From contig WEDG01004483.1 of NCBI GenBank assembly GCA_017591395.1, forward strand, positions 139,501 through 203,500: 64,000 bases of DNA, read 5' to 3'. Under the pieces are notes generated by a model that searched no databases, was not told where the DNA came from, and saw only the letters and a list, made by a program, of their open reading frames with translations. Positions within the stretch are counted from its first letter, which is position 1. The number at the start of each line of letters is the position of its first letter. Shown here piece by piece: positions 23,801 through 35,800 of the stretch. The stretch comes from Schistocephalus solidus (taxonomy: Eukaryota > Platyhelminthes > Cestoda > Diphyllobothriidea > Diphyllobothriidae). The position numbers and the translations under genes are program-made.

Positions 23801-26800
23801 CCTCCCCTAAATGATCTCGTGTTGTCGGGCCGCTAGTGTCGATAGGAGATCTATTGACCCTTCCAAGAGTAAGCCATGTGTAAGCTTAGTATTTCTGCCT
23901 CAATGGGAGGGTCAGGTGACACTGTATAGGCTGGAGATGAATGAAAACGATACAAGCGAAAAATGCGAGTCCCGGGAAGTAATTGTGAAGTAGATGCGAT
24001 CGCTGGGACAAGAGCTTTCTTCGCCTGAAGTTTCGGATTCTAGCTCGAACCCAGCCTCGGAGATAGTATCAGATACGGGTAATTCATACACAGGGAGTTG
24101 CAGTATTTATAAGATGCCGTCGCTATGCTACCGCATGCCTCCGACCCGTATGCGGGCTATCAAACAATTAACGCAGTCGTCATCGCTGAAGGGGAATCTG
24201 TTAATTGCCGTAGGCGTGCAGTAACATAGCGATGGCATCATATAAATGCTGCAACTCCCTGTGTACGAATAACTCGTATCTAATACTGTCGCTGATGATG
24301 GGTTCAATTTGGAATCCGAAACGTCAGGCGAATAAAGATCTTACCCCAGCAATTGCGTCTAATTCTTCTCAATAAATCAAACCGTCCCAGAGGAGAGGGG
24401 AGAGTGGTGGGTTGGTCACCGAAGTTGAGAGGGTGATCGACCTTTGTCGAGTTATCGACACTTGTCGCAAGCACGCAGTGTAGATGTCCTACCACCAACT
24501 TGGCGAATCGGGATCTGCTATGTCGGGATGACTACTTCAGTCGAAGAATTTTTGGGTCACCTCTAGCCTACGTTTTTGTCGTTTAGCGGTGTTGATCAAG
24601 GGAATCATCGTTTTGGGACCTAGCTCGAGTTGTCTGGGCAGACAGCTATATGATTCTTGCACTGACACAATCGTGATGATGACGCCCCGTCAATTCAGGA
24701 ACTCTCCCGGCTGCTCACCAGCTGGATACGCCAATGATGACAACTTGGTGCAGATGACAGGTGAGCTTTCGGACGTGTGGGAACAAGAACCTGGTGGGCG
24801 TTACCACTGTCGACATCACGCATCGATCTGCTCTCGTGAACCCAAGTGCGGAATCTTGATTCAACTAGAGTCTGGTCGATCTGACTGGCCGTATTGCCGT
24901 CGTTTGTATCGGTGCTAGAGGCACGGTCTTGGTGACAGCTATTCGATTCTGATTAACAAGGTTCAGCATTTTCTCATCATCGAGAACCAAACCAAAAGCA
25001 GCCAGTAAGAGTCGCCCGGCCCAGTCCGATCATTTCAACAGCTCACGTCGAGGGAGTTTTTCAGCGACCTCGTGAAGCTGCAAGTCGGTTTCTATATAGC
25101 ACGGGTCGGCAGTTGATGTTGATGTTGGAGGAGAAAATTGTTCGTAACGTGACCCAACTATTCTCACGCAAGTCATCCGGCCATTGCTGGGTTCCTACGC
25201 AAGTAGTGCATGAACGAATGTCATATTTGCCTACTGGAAGAATCGCAACTATGCAACCTAGAAGTGACGTGGTCTGGCGCATGGGTGTTGCCAGTTTCGG
25301 TACAACGCGTCGACCTGATATCACGAAGACCGTTTCGCAACCCTGAAGTGACTGGAGTGAAGTTTGTCTGGCAGAGTGTATGACGAGGTTAGCGGATGCT
25401 TGCGGCGATACAATGAGAGCTTGACCGTTCGGTTCTGGTCAACGAAGCTCAACCGTGTTTCACCACTGTCATATCGAGAGCGGAAAGCAACGCAGGCAGT
25501 AAGGGGCTTGTCTGTCCAGTTATCTTTGACCTTTCCGTGCCCGGGCAATAGTCAAAAGGTTGCGGAGGCTGCGGGGGGGGTCCCTTAGCCAGTTGCAAGC
25601 AAAAGGTTCTCTTTTTGCGCTTATTGGCGCGCAGACGGACACGATGGTCTTGTGAGTACAGGGCCTCTTGTATCATCCATGAGCCAACCAGTGATTAATT
25701 AATTCCCACACAAGCAATGCGCGGCTCGCTTGTTGTGGTAGGACGATCGCACACCGTGCATACCGGAAGAGTCTTGTGGGCTCATTTGATATAAGTTGGC
25801 ATGGGAGTTGATCCCCCGGGATCTTGATTTCCGGTGGGCCCGAGTCGGGGGTTGCAACCTCAGACAGGTAGTGGAAATGTAAGTTTTCTTGCTAAAGGTT
25901 AGAGCTGAGGTCAAGGTTGGGATTACGTTTAGGGTTGTGGTTGGTGTTAGGGCTACGATTAGAGCACAGAAATAGGTGCACTTCCTGGGCGCTGGGGCAA
26001 GTTTACCGGTTTTTCGAGGGACCCGTATTCCGGCGTCTTACTGATTATTCACAAGCAGCCCGGGTTCCTGCTTACCTAACTTGGTCTTTCATCATGCCCT
26101 TATGTGGCCGATTTCGCGAATTTATTTGCTATTCTGCAACGACGTACCGTCATAATTTTAACAACACGCTTTGAGCTTATGGGTCATTCGTCTGCCTTCC
26201 TTTGCTTTATCTTTCCTAGTTCCTCTGGAGCTAATTGATTCGCCAGTACAGGCCACTGAAAATTTCAGTACTGTCTTTCTGCAACGCTACTGCCGCGATG
26301 GTGCCGAGCTGCCCCCACCCTTCGCTTGCTGCAGGCTCGACGAAGCCCTGGACGGTGCTTTCAAAACCCAAAAACTTGCTGATGTAAGTGCCCCTCGGAT
26401 TTATAGGCTTGCTTTACTGACCTTTTCTGTTTTCTCTAGCATTTTCCTCCTGTAGAATTGGAGAGGCTCTTATAATATCTTCGCCAAACAGAGAGTGGAG
26501 CCTTACTGGACGGTGGTAGTCAGTCGCTTTGCCACTGTGCCCTCCAAACGGGTCGCGTGGTGGAGGCGCTGGACCAACACGGGGACCACATCAGGGTGCG
26601 GCCAGTATTATTTGGGTTCAGCTCCCATAGCAAATACCGAACATGGGCGAGGTGTCTGCTCATGTCGCACTCCGCTATCCCATTTCATGGGAGATGATTC
26701 GTCTGCACCCGACCCCGCCTCCGATCTTCTTGACTATGTCTTGATACCGGGCGCAGGTGGGTAAGGGACAATAAAGGGCGGTAGAAGCAGTGCAAATTTA

Positions 26801-29800
26801 CCATCACTTAAAAATAATTTGCGTACAAATCACCGTCCTTGCAGCACCCTTCTGTGGAGCATATTGTGGACATCATCGGATTACGGCCGTCGAACTGACT
26901 CATGTCACTGGGGCCGTCTAAAGTGCATAACCGATTTTCCAGATCGGTGCTCAGCTACGACAGAAACTGTTGCTATGGCATGTTCCATGTCGGCATATCC
27001 GTTAGATCGAGAGCCTACCTTGGCCGAGGCAGTCTCCACTGCCGATCGTGACTAATGATACTTTAAAAAGTAGTTTTTTTCCCATGGGAGCAGCACCTCG
27101 TTTCCTATATCCATTAATGCCGTACTGATTGTCAGTTCAGATTTTTCGCACCCAGTCTATGCTCTGCCGCACGTTAATCTCCGTCTCCATTTTGGAATCT
27201 CAAAAGAGAGGACTCTAAACTTTGTCCTTTTATGACACCTTCAGAGAACCGCATTTTGCACAGGTTAAAAGGCCTGCCATTTGTGTGATAGCTGACGGGT
27301 ACAAAGAGGCAACTTTCTACGCCTAATACGCCGCCGCAAAGTCGTCTGAAGGATTTCCATAGCCTGCTACCCGACACCTCGTGCCACCTGCCTTGCAGTG
27401 CACGTTTATTTCTTCCTGGTTCTGGTAAACTTAAAAGATGTCTCTTACTGCATAGGCTAGCATTTTTGCCACTTCTCCTGTATCCGGGTGCAATGGCTGC
27501 AGGGAGAGCACAGAGCGGTCCAGTCAGTCGGTAGCCTTCCAGGCCATGGGTGTTAGTGCACCGTGCACTTTTGCGAACCCATTTCAGTGACCGGTGTGAG
27601 TGAGGCACATGCGGGTCCGGCGTCTATTTTTGTGTCCACGCTCTGTCGCATTGCAGACTTATGGCATTTTGGCCGAAGCTTTCATTTTCTTCTCCTTTAT
27701 ATTTGTGATTTCAGAGAAAGCCCCTCTTCATTTACCTCCACGACGACAAGAGTATTGGAGCCCATATTTTTGCCACTCGTGTACTCTGCTCAATGGAACT
27801 GCACCAATTCTTCAATAACAATGACATCAATATCTGGCCTTGGGATGTAACTCTAGAGGAAGCCAAGGCGAAGGTCCTTCGATGGATTGAACCCCGCCTC
27901 GAATGGCTTGCTAATAAAATTCGGTCCACACCGGTTAGTTTATTTTGCCTTGTTAACATACCAGTCTTATTTATAAAACTTATTCTACAGCGGAAAGCCT
28001 AGGCGTCATTTCATTAAGTTTTTTGCCTGAACGAAGCGGTTGGCTTTAAACAGGCTTAATCGATCATGTGTGCCACTTGTCTGTCAGTCAACTGGTGCCA
28101 AGATTAGGCCTAGTGGCAAAAAAATGGCGTAAAGCCTCCGTATAACGCGTGCCAAGCGAGGCAGTAGTTACGGACGCACTCGGGTTCACCGGTTTGTGCT
28201 GTTGTTGGTGCGGGGATAGGAATTGCTGAGGTGTGCCTATCTTGATGCATGGGTGAAAATTAATGGTTGTCTCGACCCGGATGTCAGCGTTTTGGACAGC
28301 GTTGTTTTTAGTTTCTCAGGACACGTCTGCATTGGCGCGCAAACAACCCAAGCTTCAGCGAACGATCGGATTTTTTACTGATTATGGGTTCGTTATTTGC
28401 ACATTAAGATTGAGAATAATGACGAGTAATCAGTGTCCTTAGTTAACGAAAGGTGTGTAGGTGAGCTCATCGTTGATGAATGCTTGAGGTTCGATAGGGA
28501 CATAATTTAGTAACTTCTGAGCTTGAGAATATCACGGGGCAATCAGTGCCGTAGGTTGGAAGGTCGCCAACTGACAATTACACACATGCAGGGATGGTGA
28601 ATTGCGCGTGGATTAGTTTTAAGTGACAGTACCGCACTCCCTCCTCCTCCCCCACCGGTGTCATGACAGAGTCAAGAAGACCGGAGATGGGAGAGGTCGC
28701 AGATGGCTGGCGCGGCCGGAGCCGCCCTGGGCGTGCCACCACACCTGGCTCGGATCCCACGGAGTGGGAGTACCATAAAGGCCACATTAAGAAGGAGTCA
28801 TTGTAGCCTGACTATCAGTCCGCCAGTCAGCCACTTCGAACATTGGGCTCACCACGCGGTCCGAGTTATCCCGTCAGTTGACAACTTTCATAGCCACAGC
28901 TTTTAGCGCACCGTGATAGTCTCGAGCGCATCCTATTGTTTATAGTGAGGACAATGTACTGAGCCGTCGACCTCACTCTCTCCTCCACCTCCACAATCAG
29001 ACCACCGTCCGAGTCGGTCATTTGTTTGATGCGGAAGTGGGTGCAGCTGCTGGTGATCTCTTCTACGTGTACTCAGGACACGAACTAGTCCTCTAACCAC
29101 AGGGGGTTGAACGGCTCGCATTTCACATGTGTGAGATAGTTAGGGGTCACTTTAAAAAGGAGCCATCGCAACCTGAATCTCAGACCACCCGTCAGCCACT
29201 CCATACAACACATTGGACTGTTTGCGAGGTCTGAGTGTAATTGTCTGTTGGCAACCTTCCAACCCACGGCGCTTATCTTCCCGTGATCAGATCAAACATG
29301 CAGCAGAGGAGCCACATGGAGCAGGAGCCGATGATCATACTTGCCTCTCAATCAGCCATGAGAGCATGTTTTTGTGGTGTTGTGTTTGATCATGTGAGGT
29401 GCAGAGGCTGATAGGGAAATATGAAGTGTTGCGGCATATAGCTGCCGGTGTTCTACCGCAGGTTTTCATGGAGACGCGTGTGACCTAATAGACCCATGCG
29501 ATGTGTGAATGTGCGTGGGCAGGGCAGACAGTTGAGGCGGGTGTATATTGGTGCTCCTGGCACTGGTACGCCGGTCTCTGTGCGATGGATTTGCAAGCGA
29601 CCGACCAGGCTAATGCGTGATGTGCATGAACGGTGACAATGAGGAAAAGATAGGTTAGGAGGTGCAAGGCTCTGATGCTGGTACAGATAGTCGACCTCAT
29701 GGGAGGAATATGGGAAGTTTTGATGGGTGCGCAAAATTTGTTAGATGTGGTTGGCATCGCGGTAGATTCCGCTTTTGTGGATGTGCATGTGACCGAGCAG

Positions 29801-32800
29801 GCCCATGCGGTGAGTGAATGCGCGGCGTCAGTGAGGAAATTGGAGGCGGTGGTTTCTGTGATGTGTTGGTCCTCCATGCATTAGTTCGCCAGTCTCTGTG
29901 CGATATATTCGCAAGCGACCGAACAGGCCGATGTGTGAGGTGAATGTGCGATCGCAATGATGACAGGTTAGTACCAAGTCCCCATCGCTAGTACTAGGAG
30001 CGGTGGTGGTGTTAGAGATAGCAGGTGGCAGGTAGTCGGAGGTGGCTCCTGAGGTGGTGGGAGTGGGAAAGTGCTTTTCGTCGCCGTGATCAGCGCAGGG
30101 AGTGGAGGAGGGAGGATGGTGTCAGTGATCGTGGGCGGCGGGAAATCGATGAAGTTGTTATCAGTGGTTTGGGTGGTCGTCGTCGTGGGGTCTGAGGCGG
30201 GTATGGCAGAGGTTGATGTTGTGGGATTGTGGGTTTACCTCGAGTTCGAAAATGTCTGACCAGGCCGATTCGCGCGCGGAATGTGCCTTGACAACGTGAG
30301 CACGTTGGCAGGGCTTGGGCATTGGCGGTGTTGATCTGCAGTGCTTGGGAATTGCGAGCCGCCCTTATGGCCTTAGCAGCGGCGATCCAGTTGGCCTCAT
30401 AAATTGGTGCACCACTCTTCACAGATATTCTCCATGCCAGTATATCCTGGGTGAGGTCCTCAGAGGTCGCCGGGTTCCTTTGTAGTTGCTTCAGATATTT
30501 CTTCAAGTGTCTTTGTATCGTCCATTTTGACCTCTTTCGGTGAGCACCCGTAGTGAAATCTCCTTAGAAATTTCGTTTGGGTAGTCGCTCGTCGTCCATT
30601 CTCGCCAGGTGACCGCTCCATCGCAGTTGCACTCGCCTCAGCATGGCGTGGATGCTGAGGATGCCGGTCCGCTCCAGGACTTTCGTGTCCGGGATCCTGC
30701 CTTGCCATCTCAGCTTCAGTATTCTGCGGCGGCAGCTGAGATGGAAAGTGATTCAGCTTCCTGGTTTGCTTCGGGTAGACGGTCCAGGTCTCCGCTCCGT
30801 AAAGGAGTGTCGTCAAGACGACGGCGGCAGCTGAGATGGAAGTGATTCAGCTTCCTGGTTTGCTTCGGGTAGACGGTCCAGGTCTCCGCTCCGTAAAGGA
30901 GTGTCGTCAAGACGACGGCATTGTACATGTTCAGTTTGGTGTTCAGGTGAATACCGTGGTGATTCAAAGCGGGCGCCTGCAGTCGGCCGAAGGCCTGGGT
31001 GGCTTTGGAGATCCGTTGGACAACCTCGTCATCGATTCTCGTGTTGCGTGACAGCGTGCTTCCCAGATAAGCAAAAAGGTTTCCACATTTTTGAGTTAAG
31101 CACCGTTGACATTGAGTCGGGGAGCATTGTATTCCGCGCTGGGTGGCGGCTGGTGCATGACAACCGTTTTGGCTGTACTGATTGTTAATCCAAAATTGGC
31201 GCAGCCTGAGGTGGAGAGGTCCACGCTCCTTTGCATTTCCACATCCTTCACGGTGTTATAGGGCGCATTCGTCCGCGAAGAGCAAGTCATGGACTGTAGT
31301 CGTAGACACACGCGTTGAAGCCTGCATACGCCGACTGTTGAGAAGGTGCCCGTCAGTTCTATATGCGATGCGTATACCAGGCTGCTCATCGCGGTAGGCG
31401 TCCATCAGCATAGCCGAGAACATGAGACTGAACAGGGTGGGAGCCAATACGCAGCCCTGCTTCACTCCGTTGGTCACTGCGAATGCTTCGGATACCGTCC
31501 CGTTGTAAGTGACGCGCGCCGTTATCCCGTCATGAAGCTGACGCACCATGTGCGTGAACCGCGCAGGACAGCCGAATTTCTGCATGACTTTCCACAGTCC
31601 GTCGCGATTCACCGTATCAAAGGCTTTCGTCAGATCCACGAAGGTACTGTATAGGTGAGTTCGCATCTCCTGGCACTTCTGTTGTAGCTGGCGGGTGGCA
31701 AAGATCATATCGGTTGTGCCACGGTGTCAGCGGAAGCCACATTGGCTTTCCGGAAGCAGGCCCTGCTCTAGGTGACCGTTCAGACGATTGAGAAGGATAC
31801 GGGCGAAGATCTTCCCTGCGATTTTGAGCAACAAGATGCCTCTGTAGTGCTCACATAGTTGCCGGTTCCCTTTCCGCTTGTAGAGATGGACAATGAAGGT
31901 ATCTTTGAAATCTTGAGGAAATCGTCCTTGGCTCCACATTTCCTGGAGTAGTGTTGTGAGTTCCACCATCAGCCGAGGCCCGCCGTGCTTGTTGACATCG
32001 GGCGGGATTGCATTGGATCTTTGTGCTTTCCCAACGGAAATCGGTTTCACGGCCTGGATGGTCTCTGGTAGGGAAGGCGGTATATCCAGGTCATTTTTCG
32101 TGTCCACTTGATGGATTTTGTCAATGGCAGCATCAGAGATGACTGCTGAGCAATTAAGGATACTTCTGAAGTGCTCGGCCCAGCTCTTCAGAATTTGCGA
32201 TTTCTCTGCCAGCAGTGTTGTGCCGTCAGAGCTGAGCAGCGGTGCGGTCCCCTTGATGCAGGGCCCGTAGATTGCCTTGATGGCTTTGAGAAAGTTTTTC
32301 ATTTCATTGCGGTCGGCATACCCCTGGAGTTCCCTAGCCTTGCGGACCCTCCAGGCGTCCTGCATTTCCCGCAGCCGTTGCTGTCAAGGCGGCGGCATCG
32401 CAAGAAGGCTGCTGTGGTGGCGTTAGTCCGAAGGTCCATGTAGGCTTTATGTAGTCGATTCTTCTCCGCGAGTAAGATGCTGATGTCGGCGTCATTGTCG
32501 TCAAACCTGTCCTGGTGTTGATGGCGTGCTCGTCCGAGGACTTCGAGGGCCGTGAACTGGATGACATTTTGCAGTTGACACCATCGTGTCTCCACGGTGG
32601 CGTTATTATCTGGAGCATGCAGGTTCTCCAGTTTCTGGGTTATTTGGTTGCTGAAATCAAAACAGTGAGCAGGCAAATTTAAGAAAAGAGTATTTCACTT
32701 ACCTGGCGATCGCTTACCTTGGGGCCCTCGGCGGGGTTGAAGTCGGAGCTCATCATTGAGGGGCGTAGGTGGTGAACTTTTCTCCTCGGAGAGGTAGGTG

Positions 32801-35800
32801 GATGCTCATCAGGCGATCATTGATACCCTGTGGCAGACAGGCTGACGTCCCACGATGTCGCTCCGGGTGGCAAAGGCGACACCAGCGTCGCGTTGCTCTG
32901 CCTTTGGCCACCCGGAATGCCTATTTCGGTCTTCCTAGTCTTTGTCAGTTCCATTTTATCAACATATATCTCAAGAAGCTATGTGAATGCCCGCGAGTGC
33001 TCTTAAATGAGCTCCAAGTGACAGCGGAACATAAGTGTTCCTTAACCAGATCGGTGAACACCACACTTTGATAGTTCTTATTCGCGATCGCAACCGACAA
33101 AACAACGGGCCCGTGGCTAAGTGGTAATGGGTTACACTCAGTGACCAAAGGTCGTGGAGTCACGACCGCTTTCAACACTATCACCCAAATAATTATCTTT
33201 TGTTTCTTGATCTTTCACAGAAGGACGATTTCCCTCTTCTGATCATGGTTGTTAAACTGGCCGGATCTTTGGAAGTTCTTTATATCCTCAACGGGAGGGG
33301 TATCAACCTGCCAACTCCAAACCGGGGAGCGGCAACACCCTGGTCGACAGATCAGGAGATGAACGCCTCTTTCCCGGTTCTCGGCACTGAAGATTCAGTG
33401 GTACCTATTCCCGCTTCCACATCCGTAAGAGGCACCCTCAAAGCCGACGAATTGGTCACCGAACTTTGGAATAAATTGTTACTGTTTAACACACGCTTGG
33501 AGCCCGAACTAGACGCAGAGAAGGAACGGCTAGAACGGGAACAGGTTCGCGCGGAACAGGATCATGCCTATAGAGAGTCTCTACGTCAGGACCAGCTGAA
33601 GGTTTGTCACATTTAGGAAACCTTTGCATAGCTACTATCAGCGCAGTCTTCTACCTCTTTTTTTTTCTCAGCCCACTACAGTCGCCTCCCCCCACCCTCA
33701 ACCAGCTAGGCTGCTGTGCTCTCTTTTCTGTGCACGTTTGATTCAGTCCTTTTTAGAAGTTCCTATATTCCCGCCGGGGACATGTTCTTCCATGTTTGGC
33801 TATCCAGGTCTAGTCTTGTTTGGTTGAGTACAGGAATGGCGTGGTACGCGGAGGCTGAGAGCTATGCTTAAGCTGCCATATTCCCAAACCAATTCTATAG
33901 CTCTATGAATTGATACCGTCACTAGAACAGCCTTTTTTAGCGGGATCCTACTCTTCTCGACCCCATTTTCCCCCTCCCCAAAGATCTCCATCCTTGAAAG
34001 ACGATAAAGCTATGGCTCGCTGGGCAGCAGTTGTATTGAGTGACCTTGTCAAGGGATATTTTTTCTGGCTTTTAAGGTAAACTTCCTTCCGTCTGATCTC
34101 TGTTGCGTACCAGTTTGATCTTCCTGGATTATGCTGGATAATGGTGAGCGAAACGTTATTGATTAGCGTGCGGCATTTGCCACTATGCCTTGTGGGCTTT
34201 TTACAAGTGACGGGTTTGTCTTTTCCATGCCCGGGTGGGCCTGAATGTAGCACTGTCATGACACTAGAGTCATAGGCAGACCCTAACCAGACCACCCCCG
34301 AATACGAGAAGATAAACGTCAGTGAGTATTTTATTTTTTGTAAAATGTGTGAAGAAGGATATTTTGTTGGAGCAGGCTGTCAGCCGGACACGCGGTGCAC
34401 CTCCGGCGTGGGCTGCGATAGGCCTCCGAGCCTTTGGAGTGGGATCATGTTCACACCGACCTTGGAGTTGATTGGCCGGAGCTGGTATATTACCGCGCGG
34501 TGCCATAGTTTGGTCAGACGTGATGACAACATCATATAGAACCTCTCGTTATCAGATGCACAGCTGTGGCAGGTATGCGGAACAAGTATGCAGCAATGTC
34601 CGCTCGCCCTCCCCCCCCGGGCAGGGTCGCGTGGTCCGCGAATCTTTTCCGCAGCACTTTATTAATTGCCATGTATAAAGGTGATTCTGATTTTCGTTTA
34701 CAGCTAGAAATCACCGGTCAGGTAAAATGAGGAGTATGTCTGCACACCGATGAGAATAGGGGGTAGGAGGTTGAAGGGCAAGACTTGTGCGTCCGTAAGA
34801 CAGTTATGAAGTTATCTTCGCCTGCTGCACTCTTAACTTTGTATAAGTTGAGGAAAATGTAACCATTGGAGGGTACATAGCTGAGGCCAGTTCGATAGGT
34901 ACCGGTTTTCCGAGGCATGTCAGCCCACGAGGCAAAAAGCGACTCCGCGTTACCAGCCACATATTTATGCGGACAGTCCAGGAGGGCTATTTGTGTGAAC
35001 TCTTTCCACGTAGTTAGTAATTATGCCCGCACACATACGACTATAAGTCGTAATTCCAAGCCTTCTAAGTGGTCTCTGAGGTCTCTGCAAGACCTAGCTT
35101 TGGGTCATTAAGGTTTTTCCTGTTTATTAGGTGCGTTTGGTCATAAAACGAATAGGAGATTTTTAGATTTTAGCTGTCTGAAGAAGAAGAAAAAAAAGAA
35201 GTCGTTTGCTATACTAACCATTTTCTCCGTGTTCGCCTAGTATTATACTTGCATCCGACAGTTCGACCGTCGTCTTCGAATATGTCCACCGTATGCATCA
35301 CAGCAGAGTGGTACAGGGAGGGTGACTTACGCGTGAATTAGTTTTAAGTGATAGTAGACTTGCACTCCATCTACCAAATTCTCTTCCCTGTGCCTGGTGT
35401 CAAGAAAACCAAAGGCGGGGTCGGACGCAGGTAGTTGGTGCGGCCGGAGACGCTCCTGACCGTGCCGCCACGCTAGAATCAGATCCCGCGGAGTGGGAGA
35501 GCCATAAGTGGCACCCACAAGCTAATGAACATCCACTTTCGGCATTTGAAGCTGTGTGCACAGGCCAGCTGTTCCTACTCAGTTTCGTCGTGGCGGCTTC
35601 GTGGATGGCGGCATTGCGAATTCCTCTGGCAGCGCAGCGTGTCACCTATTTGATTGTGCCAGCTCGACCATCGCAAACCATGACATTTACCACGTGCCCT
35701 GTGGACTGAACGCAGCACTGGTGACTTACGCGTGAATTAGTTGTTAATGAGACAGGCACCTGCGCAGCATCTGCCGCACTCTCCTCCCTCATCCACCTGG

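Larger units (their letters stand above)
29453..32930 (-). mobile_element. RTE-like LINE copy 1, antisense in FAF1 intron 9
   Basis: Minus strand. A short endonuclease scrap (32.77-32.92 kb), then linker ([20 protein letters not shown]), RT start ([20 protein letters not shown]), [23 protein letters not shown] motif, [20 protein letters not shown], catalytic box FADECA at about 31262-31280, then a tandem duplication at 30.73-30.92 kb and a C-terminal array of C2H2-like fingers (29.45-30.35 kb). Internal deletion, frameshifts and the FADD to FADE change mark it inactive. Confidence 0.85.

Noticed and set aside
24589..24918. 109-codon frame in FAF1 intron 7
   Set aside because: No family resemblance, no splice context in phase with FAF1, and overlapping frames of similar length on the other strand.
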